Source: Candidatus Atribacteria bacterium 4572_76 (lineage in GTDB: Bacteria > Atribacterota > Phoenicimicrobiia > Phoenicimicrobiales > Phoenicimicrobiaceae). Taken from it: a DNA stretch of 12,580 bases. The translations under genes and the position numbers were made by a program. Each line of letters begins with the position of its first letter. Position 1 is the first letter of the stretch. The notes under the pieces were generated by a model. It had not been told where the DNA came from. It did no database searches and saw only the letters and a program-made list of their open reading frames with translations. The stretch is from the NCBI GenBank assembly GCA_002084865.1, contig NBMG01000035.1:1-12580 (forward strand), written 5' to 3'. Below, in pieces: positions 1 to 6,026 of this stretch.

Positions 1-71
1 AGCTCCGCTTTGCTATCCGAGAAGGAGGGCGTACTATCAGTGCCGGAGTGGTAAGTGAGATAGTTGAATAA
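1..71 (+). CDS. tuf: Elongation factor Tu, C-terminal end only
   Basis: Only the last 22 codons and the stop (TAA at 69-71) are present; the frame begins at base 3 and the gene continues upstream of the window. The translated end contains FAIREGGRTISAGVV, the conserved end of EF-Tu domain 3, which helps bind the aminoacyl-tRNA acceptor/T-stem. EF-Tu is the GTPase that delivers aminoacyl-tRNA to the ribosomal A site in the cytoplasm. tuf directly upstream of rpsJ is the common bacterial join between the str and S10 operons, so the identification is supported by both sequence and position. Confidence 0.95.
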   Translation, partial: LRFAIREGGRTISAGVVSEIVE

Positions 72-209
72 GATTGTATCTCGTGAATCGTGAATCGTAT
101 CTCGTAAAGAAGCAAATAATTAAGAATATTAAAGATTTGTTTCTCTAACGAGATACGAGATACGAACGATGATATACGAGAAAAATAGGGAGGTAAAGTA
201 AAAAAATAC
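72..209. repeat. tuf-rpsJ gap with inverted short-word repeats
   Basis: This 138-bp non-coding gap holds two clusters of the same short word in opposite orientation. Variants of GTATCTCGT lie at 76-84 and 96-105, and the complement ACGAGATACG lies at 148-157 and again, overlapping, just after. The longest perfect inverted pair is 12 bp: 95-106 against 154-165. The same word recurs in direct orientation after rplF (8910-8940). The pair could fold in RNA with a loop of about 47 bases, but there is no T-run after it, so I do not call it a terminator. The rpsJ Shine-Dalgarno site closes the gap. Confidence 0.7.
188..193 (+). promoter_or_regulatory. Distant Shine-Dalgarno site of rpsJ
   Basis: GGGAGG at 188-193 is the only good ribosome-binding match before rpsJ, but it ends 16 bases before the ATG, longer than the usual 5 to 10. 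The intervening bases are almost all A. No ATG, GTG or TTG occurs in frame between the site and 210 (a stop codon lies at 186-188), so the distance is a real oddity and not a wrong start. Confidence 0.55.
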
Positions 210-518
210 ATGCAAAAAATAAGAATTCGCTTACAAGCATATGATCACAGAATATTAGACAATTCTACCTTAATGATAATAGATACAGTAAAAAGAATTG
301 GTGGGAAATTTTCTGGACCTATACCTTTGCCAACAGAAATAAATAAATATTGTGTTTTACGTTCACCACATGTGGACAAAAAATCAAGGGAAGAATTTGA
401 AATGAGAACTCACAAGAGATTGATCGATATTTTAGAACCCTCCACCAAGACTATTGAAGCATTAATGCATCTTGACTTACCATCAGGTGTAGATATTGAG
501 CTTAAAACTCTGGAATAA
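210..518 (+). CDS. rpsJ: 30S ribosomal protein S10
   Basis: The 102-residue product matches S10 in length and sequence. It starts with the S10 hallmark QKIRIRLQAYDHRILD and has the long-loop section around residues 45 to 60 (RSPHVDKKSREEFEMRTHKR). S10 sits in the head of the 30S subunit; in many bacteria it also acts as NusE in transcription antitermination with NusB. It heads the S10 operon here, 138 bp after tuf and 325 bp before rplC. The start is fixed by the conserved N-terminus and an in-frame stop just upstream; its Shine-Dalgarno site is unusually far away. Nothing in the coding part looks broken. Confidence 0.97.
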   Translation: MQKIRIRLQAYDHRILDNSTLMIIDTVKRIGGKFSGPIPLPTEINKYCVLRSPHVDKKSREEFEMRTHKRLIDILEPSTKTIEALMHLDLPSGVDIELKTLE

Positions 519-659
519 AAGGTTGGCAACAAAATAGTCGTTAGTATTTAGTTAACTATTAGTCGGTTACCTGGCTGATTGCTTGAGAAAATAGAAGGAG
601 TCAGGAGCCAGAATAAAATATTAAGGAAAACCTTGTATACGCCATAATATGTAATATGG

Positions 660-737
660 TGTAGGGGTACGATGTATCGTGCCCAAGGTAAAAAAAGATA
701 GTAAAACAGGATGGGCACAATTTATTGTGCCTCTATA
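660..737. repeat. Palindromic two-hairpin element, copy A (diverged)
   Basis: The ends are TGTAGGGG (660-667) and CCTCTATA (730-737), which still pair at every position if G-T wobbles are allowed. Inside are two hairpins. The first is GGGTACGAT (665-673) with ATCGTGCCC (676-684), loop 2 bases, one wobble. The second is GGGCACAAT (713-721) with ATTGTGCCT (724-732), loop 2 bases, one wobble. The spacer between hairpins is 28 bases, longer than the 10 bases in copy B at 5781-5839. It encodes no protein and lies in the rpsJ-rplC gap. I infer a dispersed non-autonomous repeat; strand is arbitrary. Confidence 0.75.
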
Positions 738-827
738 AAATCATAAAAATTGTATGAGTGTATTGAATACGCCCAAGGAATTATTTTTTATTTTTCTGAC
801 GCGATACGCAATACGATATATAGACTC

Positions 828-834
828 GGAGGTG
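828..834 (+). promoter_or_regulatory. Shine-Dalgarno site deciding the rplC start
   Basis: GGAGGTG at 828-834 ends nine bases before the ATG at 844. This placement selects 844 over the upstream in-frame ATG at 754 and over the GTG at 832, which lies inside the site itself. Confidence 0.75.
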
Positions 835-843
835 AATGTAAAA

Positions 844-1467
844 ATGGTAGCAGGAATATTGGGAGAGAAATTAGGAATGACAAGGATATTTGCCAAAAAT
901 GGAGAATCTATTCCGGTAACTGTAATTTTAGCCGGTCCATGTCAGGTAATACAGAAGAAAACTATAGAAAAGGATGGTTATAATGCAGTTCAATTAGGTT
1001 TTAAGGAAGTAAAAGAGAAAAAAGTTTCCAAACCCATAGCTAACCATCTTAGTAAATATAAAGTGAAACCAATAAAGTATATCAGAGAATTTAAGGTTAT
1101 TGATTCCAATAAGTATTCATCTGGTGCTGAATTAAGGGTAGATATTTTTAAAGAAGGCGACAAGGTAGATATTGTAGGAATATCTAAAGGAAAAGGGTTT
1201 GCCGGTGCAATCAAGAGACATAATTTTTCAGGAGGGCCTAAGACTCATGGCCAGAAAGAGTATTTCAGATCGGTGGGCTCAATTGGAGCTACAGATGCAG
1301 CTCGAGTTTTTAAGGGACAAAAATTACCAGGGCATATGGGAGCAGATAGAGTTACGGTGAAAAATATAGAGGTAGTAAAAATTGACCTTGAAAGAAATTT
1401 AATTTTAGTTAGAGGTTCAGTTCCCGGTGCAAAAGGAGCAATACTTGCAATTAATAAAAATAGGTAA
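844..1467 (+). CDS. rplC: 50S ribosomal protein L3
   Basis: L3 is an early-assembling 23S rRNA binder whose loop reaches toward the peptidyl-transferase centre. From the ATG at 844 the product is 207 residues, the normal bacterial length; it opens with the L3 signature GEKLGMTRIF (about residues 7-16) and has the central rRNA-contact stretch FSGGPKTHGQKEYFRSVGSIGA and the GQKLPGHMGADRV motif. A longer in-frame start at 754 adds 30 residues that look like translated repeat DNA and is rejected. The glutamine that PrmB methylates in E. coli L3 is replaced by Ala in the GSIGA context here, as I recall for many non-proteobacterial L3 proteins. rplD follows after 36 bp. Confidence 0.96.
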   Translation: MVAGILGEKLGMTRIFAKNGESIPVTVILAGPCQVIQKKTIEKDGYNAVQLGFKEVKEKKVSKPIANHLSKYKVKPIKYIREFKVIDSNKYSSGAELRVDIFKEGDKVDIVGISKGKGFAGAIKRHNFSGGPKTHGQKEYFRSVGSIGATDAARVFKGQKLPGHMGADRVTVKNIEVVKIDLERNLILVRGSVPGAKGAILAINKNR

Positions 1468-1490
1468 TTTAAGTATATTTTTACCAGGGA

Positions 1491-1496
1491 AGGAGG
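1491..1496 (+). promoter_or_regulatory. Shine-Dalgarno site deciding the rplD start
   Basis: AGGAGG at 1491-1496 is seven bases before the ATG at 1504. An in-frame TTG at 1498 is only one base away from the site, too close to be used, so 1504 is preferred. Confidence 0.75.
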
Positions 1497-1503
1497 ATTG
1501 TTT

Positions 1504-2127
1504 ATGATTGCTTTATCAGTTCATAATATTAAAGGAGAAAATGTTGGAGAAGTTTCCCTAAAAGATAATATTTTTAATACTAAAATAAATAAATATCTTG
1601 TTCATCAAGCGGTTAAGCGTTATTTAGCAAACAGAAGAAGAGGAACTGCTTCTACAAAAAATAGGAGCGAAGTAAGAGGTGGAGGAGCTAAACCCTGGAG
1701 ACAAAAGGGGACTGGAAGAGCTAGAGCAGGAACTAATAGTTCACCTATTTGGGTAGGAGGCGGAATTGTATTTGGCCCTGCCCCGAGAGATTATTCATTT
1801 TCTTTACCAAGGAAGATGAAAGTTGCTGCCTTAAAGTCGGTATTATCAGATAAGTTAAAGAATAAAGAAATTATAATTGTAGATAATTTGTTATTAGAAG
1901 AAAATAAGACTAATAAGTTGGTGGAAATTTTAAAAAATTTGCAAGCATTTAAAAAACCATTAATAATAATCGAAAAGGAAGATAACGGTATAGTACAAGC
2001 AGCAAGAAACATTAAAGGGACACAGATTTTGTCGGTTTCTAAAATAAATACCTATGATCTTATAAACCATGAAAAGATAATAATCACTAAAAAAGCTTTA
2101 AAGCGAATTGAGGAGGTGTTAATATAA
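1504..2127 (+). CDS. rplD: 50S ribosomal protein L4
   Basis: L4 binds 23S rRNA and its extended loop lines the narrow part of the nascent-peptide tunnel opposite L22. The 207-residue product has the loop at about residues 45-88, rich in Arg and Gly (RGGGAKPWRQKGTGRARAG followed by SPIWVGGG), then the globular part ending in KALKRIEEVLI. In E. coli L4 also represses its own operon; no matching leader structure can be judged here because the DNA before rpsJ is repeat-rich. Its stop codon TAA shares one base with the ATG of rplW, so the two are probably translationally coupled. Confidence 0.96.
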   Translation: MIALSVHNIKGENVGEVSLKDNIFNTKINKYLVHQAVKRYLANRRRGTASTKNRSEVRGGGAKPWRQKGTGRARAGTNSSPIWVGGGIVFGPAPRDYSFSLPRKMKVAALKSVLSDKLKNKEIIIVDNLLLEENKTNKLVEILKNLQAFKKPLIIIEKEDNGIVQAARNIKGTQILSVSKINTYDLINHEKIIITKKALKRIEEVLI

Positions 2128-2414
2128 TGCCTTCAGATAGAGATATTATATTAGAACCGATAATTTCAGAGAAAACCGTAAGATTAAAGGAAGAAAATAA
2201 ATATGTATTTAAGGTAGATTGGAAAGTTAATTCTACTGAAATTGGAAAGTCTATTGAAGAGAAATTTAAAACCAAAGTTGCAAAAGTAAACATCATGAAA
2301 ATGCCTGGAAAAAAGAAGAGTTTAGGAAAATATTCTGGAAAGACGTCGCGCTGGAAAAAAGCGATAGTTACCTTGAAAAAGGGTGAAAAAATTAAAGAAT
2401 TAGAAAATATTTAG
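2127..2414 (+). CDS. rplW: 50S ribosomal protein L23
   Basis: L23 sits at the tunnel exit and is the docking site for trigger factor and the signal recognition particle. The 95-residue protein has the family start DIILEPIISEKTVRLKEENKYVF-like pattern and the KVAKVNIMKMPGKKKSLGK section that contacts 23S rRNA domain III. AGGAGGTG at 2111-2118 lies inside the end of rplD, eight bases before the ATG. It overlaps rplD by one base and is 36 bp from rplB, a standard S10 operon arrangement. Confidence 0.95.
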   Translation: MPSDRDIILEPIISEKTVRLKEENKYVFKVDWKVNSTEIGKSIEEKFKTKVAKVNIMKMPGKKKSLGKYSGKTSRWKKAIVTLKKGEKIKELENI

Positions 2415-2450
2415 AGTTTAAAAAGATATTTAAGGATGGTGTAGATTAAA

Positions 2451-3284
2451 GTGGCTGAGATAAAAAAATATAAACCTACTTCTCCCGGGAGAAGATTTAT
2501 GACCATTTCGACCTTTGATGAAATAACTACTGATAAGCCAGAAAAATCTTTAACCGTAGGACTTAAAAAAAGAGGCGGAAGAAATAATCAAGGCAAACTA
2601 ACGGTTAGGCATCAAGGCGGTGGGAGTAAAAGAAAGTATAGAATAATTGATTTTAGGAATCAAAAAGAAGGGATTCCGGCAAAGGTTTCTAGTATTGAAT
2701 ATGATCCTAATCGTTCGGCACGGATTGCTTTACTCAAATACTATGATGGAGAAAAGAGATACATCCTATGTCCGGCAAATTTAAAAGTGGGAGATGTAAT
2801 TATATCCGGAAGAGATGCGGATATAAAGGTAGGAAATACAAAATCATTAAAAGATATTCCTACTGGTACACTAATTCATAATATTGAATTAAGACCGGGA
2901 CAAGGTGGTAAATTAGTTCGTTCAGCCGGAGCAGTAGCTCAACTTATGGCTAAAGAAGGAAAATATGCTCATGTTAAATTACCTTCCGGAGAAGTAAGGT
3001 TAATACATTTAGAATGTAAAGCCAGTATCGGGCAAATTGGTAACCTTACTCATGAAAATTTATCTCATGGGAAAGCGGGTAAAAGTAGATGGTTAGGGAT
3101 AAGGCCAACGGTTAGAGGAGTGGTTATGAATCCCGTTGATCACCCCATGGGTGGAGGAGAAGGAAAGAGCGCGGGAGGTAGACACCCGGTTTCTCCAACT
3201 GGTATACCGGCAAAGGGGTATAGGACTAGAAAAAAGAATAAACTTTCAGATAAATATATTGTAAAAAGAAGGACGAAAAAATAG
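2451..3284 (+). CDS. rplB: 50S ribosomal protein L2
   Basis: L2 is a primary 23S rRNA binder needed for subunit association and for an active peptidyl-transferase centre. The 277-residue product has the N-terminal RNA-binding OB-like part (GRNNQGKLTVRHQGGGSKRK near residues 44-63) and the C-terminal signature around DHPMGGGEGKSAGGRHPV. The His of that motif is residue 231 here and corresponds to the functionally important His229 of E. coli L2. Translation starts at a GTG; the Shine-Dalgarno match (AGGATGGTG, 2433-2441) is weaker than those of its neighbours. rpsS follows 25 bp downstream. Confidence 0.97.
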   Translation: MAEIKKYKPTSPGRRFMTISTFDEITTDKPEKSLTVGLKKRGGRNNQGKLTVRHQGGGSKRKYRIIDFRNQKEGIPAKVSSIEYDPNRSARIALLKYYDGEKRYILCPANLKVGDVIISGRDADIKVGNTKSLKDIPTGTLIHNIELRPGQGGKLVRSAGAVAQLMAKEGKYAHVKLPSGEVRLIHLECKASIGQIGNLTHENLSHGKAGKSRWLGIRPTVRGVVMNPVDHPMGGGEGKSAGGRHPVSPTGIPAKGYRTRKKNKLSDKYIVKRRTKK

Positions 3285-3309
3285 TAAATAAGGGAGGCAG
3301 TTATTTTAG

Positions 3310-3594
3310 ATGTCTAGATCTTTTAAAAAGGGACCTTATATTGATGAAAAATTATTAAGTAAAATTAGAGAACTAAATCAAAAAAGAAAGAAAACTATAA
3401 TTAAGACTTGGTCTAGGAGTTCAACGATTTTTCCTATAATGGTTGGGCATACTATAGCCGTACATAACGGTAAAAGACATATACCAGTGTATATTACCGA
3501 AAATATGGTAGGCCACAAATTAGGAGAATTTTCTCCTACTAGAATTTTTAAGGGGCATAGTGCTCACACTGAAAGATCAACCTCGGTAAAATAG
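3310..3594 (+). CDS. rpsS: 30S ribosomal protein S19
   Basis: S19 is in the head of the 30S subunit, forms a complex with S13 and touches 16S rRNA near the A-site tRNA. The 94-residue protein starts with SRSFKKGPYIDEKLL and carries the signature HIPVYITENMVGHKLGEF and the FSPTRIFKGHS end, all standard. GGAGG at 3293-3297 lies 12 bases before the ATG. It is followed by a 148-bp gap before rplV, where most bacteria have only a few bases. Confidence 0.96.
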   Translation: MSRSFKKGPYIDEKLLSKIRELNQKRKKTIIKTWSRSSTIFPIMVGHTIAVHNGKRHIPVYITENMVGHKLGEFSPTRIFKGHSAHTERSTSVK

Positions 3595-3742
3595 TAAATA
3601 GTTTTAAGTAGTAAAAGTATAAAAAATCTTTTGTTTGTTTATACAGATAAGATAAGAAGTTCTATTTGAATTTATAAAGTTAACCAAACAATCAATTTTT
3701 ATTATTGCAGAAAAGTAAATAAATTAAATTAGGAGGAAAACA
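3595..3742. other. 148-bp AT-rich gap rpsS-rplV
   Basis: This gap is very AT-rich and, unlike the other large gaps, I see none of the recurring words or palindromic elements in it. TTGTTT (3631-3636) followed by TA-rich sequence could be part of a promoter, but no -10 box at proper spacing is convincing. There is no open frame of note and no clear hairpin with a T-run. It ends in the AGGAGG ribosome-binding site of rplV at 3731-3736. Confidence 0.5.
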
Positions 3743-4087
3743 ATGAGTATAAAGGCAGTAGGTAAATATTTACCTATATCTGCTCGCAAAGGAAGACAAG
3801 TTTTAGATATTATTCGGGGCAAGAATGCTGGCGAAGCTCTTTTAACTATGAAATTTCTTCCTAACCGTTCAGCTAAAATGGTATACAATGTTTTAAACTC
3901 TGCGATTTATAACGCACAAAATAATAATGATATAAACGTAGAAGAGTTATACATATCCGAAGCTTATGCTGATGAAGGACCTACAGTAAAAAGATTTAGA
4001 CCTCGAGCTATGGGCAGAGCAAGTAAAATAAGAAAAAGAACTAGCCATATTACCATAATAGTTGATCGTAAAGGGGAGGGGAAGTAA
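3743..4087 (+). CDS. rplV: 50S ribosomal protein L22
   Basis: L22 contacts all six domains of 23S rRNA, and its beta-hairpin lines the peptide exit tunnel. The 114-residue product begins AVGKYLPISARKGRQVLDIIRG, the L22 family start, and the hairpin is visible near residues 78-100 (DEGPTVKRFRPRAMGRASKI). Length is normal. AGGAGG lies six bases before the ATG. The stop TAA is followed with no gap by the TTG start of rpsC, implying coupled translation. Confidence 0.96.
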   Translation: MSIKAVGKYLPISARKGRQVLDIIRGKNAGEALLTMKFLPNRSAKMVYNVLNSAIYNAQNNNDINVEELYISEAYADEGPTVKRFRPRAMGRASKIRKRTSHITIIVDRKGEGK

Positions 4088-4762
4088 TTGGGACAGAAAG
4101 TACATCCAAAAGGATTAAGAATTGGAATTATAAAAGATTGGGATGTTAAGTGGTTTGCAAAAAAGGATTATGCAAAAAATGTTTATCAGGATTACAAAAT
4201 AAAACAATATATTCAAAATCGTTTAAAACACGCTGGGATTTCTTGTATTGAAATTGAACGTATAGCTGATCGAGTAAGGTTAACTATTAATTGTGCAAGA
4301 CCGGGTATTGTAATAGGCCGAAAAGGGGCGGAAGTTGCTAAATTAAAGGAAGAACTATCTAAATTTGTAAAAAGTGATTTACAGATAAAAATTGTTGAAG
4401 TAAAAAAACCTGAATTAGACGCTAAGTTAGTTGCTGAGAGTATTGCTGAACAGTTAGAAAGTGAAGGAATAAAAGTATCTTGTTCGGGTAGGATAGGTGG
4501 GGCTGAAATAGCAAGAACAGAATGGCATTTAGAAGGTAGGTTACCTCTCCATACTTTACGAGCGGACATAGATTATGGTTTTGCCGAGGCCAATACAACT
4601 TATGGTAAAATTGGCGTTAAGGTGTGGATTTTCCGAGGAGAAGTACTTCCAGTAAAAAACAAAAAGTCATCTAACCAGAAAGAAGAAAAAGAGGTTTTAA
4701 CTGGTAACAAAGTAGAAGAATCAAGTAGAGAAGGAGAACAGAAAGATGTTACAACCAACTAG
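4088..4762 (+). CDS. rpsC: 30S ribosomal protein S3
   Basis: S3 lies at the mRNA entry channel of the 30S head and helps unwind mRNA. The 224-residue product opens GQKVHPKGLRIGIIKDWDVKWF, has a KH RNA-binding domain with the GRKG loop at about residues 77-80, and the C-terminal S3 domain (RIGGAEIARTEW, then RADIDYGFAEA). It starts at TTG, directly after the rplV stop, with GGGGAGGGG six bases upstream; the conserved N-terminus supports this start. After GEVLPVKNKKS it ends in a charged, Glu/Lys/Ser-rich tail of about 25 residues that looks disordered, and the last 17 bp overlap rplP. Confidence 0.96.
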   Translation: MGQKVHPKGLRIGIIKDWDVKWFAKKDYAKNVYQDYKIKQYIQNRLKHAGISCIEIERIADRVRLTINCARPGIVIGRKGAEVAKLKEELSKFVKSDLQIKIVEVKKPELDAKLVAESIAEQLESEGIKVSCSGRIGGAEIARTEWHLEGRLPLHTLRADIDYGFAEANTTYGKIGVKVWIFRGEVLPVKNKKSSNQKEEKEVLTGNKVEESSREGEQKDVTTN

Positions 4763-5168
4763 AACAAAATATCGGAAAACACATAGGGGAACTATGAAAG
4801 GATATGCCCAAAAAGGAAATTATGTTGCTTTTGGAGATTTTGGTTTGCAGGCATTAGAACCTCATTGGATAACCAGTGCCCAGATAGAAGCGGCACGGGT
4901 TGCCATTACTCATGCAGTAAAAAGAGGTGGAAAAGTTTGGGTAAGGATATTTCCTGATAAATCAGCGACCAAAAAACCAGCAGAAACCAGAATGGGCAAA
5001 GGAAAAGGAGCCCCCGACCATTGGGTGGCAGTAGTAAAACCTGGAAAAGTATTATTTGAATTAGGTGGAGTTGAACTAAAATTAGCTAAAGAAGCGATGC
5101 GGTTAGCCTCCCATAAGTTACCCATAAAAACTCGTTTTCTTTCCAGAAACGAACAGGTGGTGGGATAA
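4746..5168 (+). CDS. rplP: 50S ribosomal protein L16
   Basis: L16 organises the A-site side of the 50S subunit and contacts the elbow of tRNA. The 140-residue product has RTKYRKTHRGTMKGYAQKGN at its start, FGLQALEPHWITSAQIEAAR in the middle and the RMGKGKGAPDHWVAVVKPG signature, all typical. The ATG lies 17 bp inside the end of rpsC with AAGGAG nine bases upstream, so ribosomes finishing S3 probably restart here. Its stop touches the start of rpmC. Confidence 0.96.
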   Translation: MLQPTRTKYRKTHRGTMKGYAQKGNYVAFGDFGLQALEPHWITSAQIEAARVAITHAVKRGGKVWVRIFPDKSATKKPAETRMGKGKGAPDHWVAVVKPGKVLFELGGVELKLAKEAMRLASHKLPIKTRFLSRNEQVVG

Positions 5169-5375
5169 ATGAAAGCAAGCGAATTAAGAGATTTATCATT
5201 TGAAGAATTACAAAAAAAATTGACTGATTTCAAAGATGAATTATTTAGCTTGAGGTTTCAAGCGGTTACAGGACAATTAGGTAATTCTATGAGAATAAAA
5301 GAAGTAAAACATAATATTGCCAGAGCAAAAACAATTTTAAGAGAGATTGAATTAGAAAAAAATAAAGTAAATTGA
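5169..5375 (+). CDS. rpmC: 50S ribosomal protein L29
   Basis: L29 is a small two-helix protein beside L23 at the tunnel exit. The 68-residue product has the family pattern: MKASELRDLSFEELQKKL, then LFSLRFQAVTGQLGNSMRI and an RAKTILRE end. It begins immediately after the rplP stop codon and is followed 18 bp later by rpsQ. Short, but position and motif make the call firm. Confidence 0.94.
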   Translation: MKASELRDLSFEELQKKLTDFKDELFSLRFQAVTGQLGNSMRIKEVKHNIARAKTILREIELEKNKVN

Positions 5376-5393
5376 GCTAAAAAGGAGGGTTAA

Positions 5394-5651
5394 ATGCTAT
5401 CCGGGAAAAAAATTAAAACAAAAATAGGGAAAGTTGTAAGTGATAGTATGGAGAAGAGTATAGTTGTAAAAGTTGAATACCTGGTATCACATCCTCTTTA
5501 CAAAAAAAGGATAAAAAAATCAACTAAATTTATGGCACATGACGAAAAAAATATCTGTAGTATCGGCGATAAAGTAAAAATTGCTGAAACTCGACCTCTA
5601 AGTAAAAGGAAAAGATGGAGAGTTACAGAAATATTAGAAAAAACGAAATGA
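5394..5651 (+). CDS. rpsQ: 30S ribosomal protein S17
   Basis: S17 is an OB-fold primary binder of the 16S rRNA 5' domain. The 85-residue product shows KIGKVVSDSMEKSIVVKVE at the start, the HPLYKKRIKKSTKFMAHDE middle and the signature GDKVKIAETRPLSKRKRWRV near the end. AGGAGG at 5383-5388 is five bases before the ATG. It is the last gene of the S10 group; a 375-bp repeat-filled gap separates it from rplN, where many bacteria have only some 20 to 40 bp. Confidence 0.95.
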   Translation: MLSGKKIKTKIGKVVSDSMEKSIVVKVEYLVSHPLYKKRIKKSTKFMAHDEKNICSIGDKVKIAETRPLSKRKRWRVTEILEKTK

Positions 5652-5780
5652 GATAATTCAGATTAAATAGTGAATAGTATTTAATTAGCGTATAGCGTTT
5701 AGCGTTTAGGAAGTAGGAGGGGCGTGTTGCATACGTCCATAAAAAAAATCAGCAAAACTGTAGAATGTATAAAGATTTAG

Positions 5781-5839
5781 TGTAGGGGCTTGATTTATCA
5801 AGCCCGCAAAACTCTGGTCGGATAAATCCGACCCCTACA
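5781..5839. repeat. Palindromic two-hairpin element, copy B (best preserved)
   Basis: A 59-bp element with perfect 8-bp terminal inverted repeats, TGTAGGGG (5781-5788) and CCCCTACA (5832-5839). Hairpin one is GGGCTTGAT (5786-5794) with ATCAAGCCC (5797-5805); hairpin two is GGTCGGAT (5816-5823) with ATCCGACC (5826-5833); each has a two-base centre and perfect pairing. A 10-base spacer lies between. The outer pairing shares its G and C runs with the hairpins, so the outer stem and the hairpins compete in part. Related copies are at 660-737 and 11992-12050. Confidence 0.88.
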
Positions 5840-5873
5840 TTAAAAGCAATAGTTTGTATAAAAAAGTTTTGAA

Positions 5874-5891
5874 TTTTGAATTATGGTTTTT
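5874..5891. repeat. 18-bp direct repeat, first copy
   Basis: TTTTGAATTATGGTTTTT is identical to 9042-9059, and the flanks are similar for roughly another 15 to 20 bases on each side. A diverged copy on the other strand appears near 7387-7425 in the rplE-rpsN gap. Confidence 0.75.
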
Positions 5892-6026
5892 AGCTTTAAG
5901 TTTTTAATTTAATTAGGGCAAGTATCTTATTAATCTAAAACTATACGCTAAACGCTATACGCTCTACGCTATGCTATATACTAACGACTATATACTATTA
6001 TAATTTAAGGAGAGAAGGTAGTTAAG

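Larger units (their letters stand above)
519..843. other. 325-bp non-coding gap rpsJ-rplC
   Basis: No gene is visible here. In order it holds: the word TAGTCGTTAGT at 535-545 (complement of ACTAACGACTA, found again at 5980-5990 and 9116-9126); a GGAGTCAGGAGCCAGAAT-like stretch at about 596-613 that recurs near 8969-8981; a diverged palindromic element at 660-737; and a CGATACGCAATACGATATA stretch at 802-820 related to 8285-8311. An open frame runs from 754 into rplC, but residues encoded before 844 do not resemble L3 and lie in repeat DNA. In most bacteria rpsJ and rplC are close together, so this gap looks like expansion by repeats. Confidence 0.7.
5687..5963. repeat. 19-bp inverted repeat enclosing 239 bp
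   Basis: AGCGTATAGCGTTTAGCGT at 5687-5705 is the exact reverse complement of 5945-5963. The arms are built of the partly repeating unit TAGCGT(A/T)TA and enclose palindromic element copy B. The right arm with its flank (AAACTATACG..TAAACGCT.TACGCT) is closely matched in direct orientation at 8252-8279 before rplF. There is no open reading frame for a transposase inside and I saw no target-site duplication beside the arms, so an insertion element is not established. Confidence 0.7.
5652..6026. other. 375-bp repeat-filled gap rpsQ-rplN
   Basis: This is the largest gap in the window and holds no gene. From left to right: TAGCGTATAGCGTTTAGCG words at about 5686-5709; a well-formed palindromic element at 5781-5839; TTTTGAATTATGGTTTTT at 5874-5891, repeated exactly at 9042-9059; the complementary words at 5941-5971; ACTAACGACTA at 5980-5990; and the rplN ribosome-binding site near 6007-6012. 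The first and fourth items form a 19-bp perfect inverted repeat around the rest. It falls exactly at the S10/spc operon border, so it may also hold a promoter, but AT-richness gives too many weak candidates to name one. Confidence 0.7.

Noticed and set aside
763..791. Possible promoter TTGAAT, 17 bases, TTTTAT before rplC
   Set aside because: Both boxes match only partly, and in such AT-rich DNA similar matches are expected by chance.
754..843. 30-residue N-terminal extension of L3
   Set aside because: It is translated from repeat DNA, has no L3 similarity, and the good ribosome-binding site at 828-834 points to 844.
750..983. 77-residue open frame overlapping rplC
   Set aside because: Out of frame with rplC, no recognisable family, and it crosses the true rplC ribosome-binding site and start.
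4213..4569. 118-residue open frame on the minus strand inside rpsC
   Set aside because: A shadow of the strongly conserved S3 frame; no ribosome-binding site or family resemblance.
4910..5233. 107-residue minus-strand frame over rplP and rpmC
   Set aside because: Antisense shadow of two certain genes.
5781..5839. Intrinsic terminator at the end of the S10 operon
   Set aside because: The hairpins are strong, but no T-run follows either one, and similar copies lie at other gene junctions including before rplC; a dispersed repeat explains them better.
5652..6026. CRISPR array
   Set aside because: Repeats are short, of several kinds, irregularly spaced and in both orientations; there are no uniform spacers.
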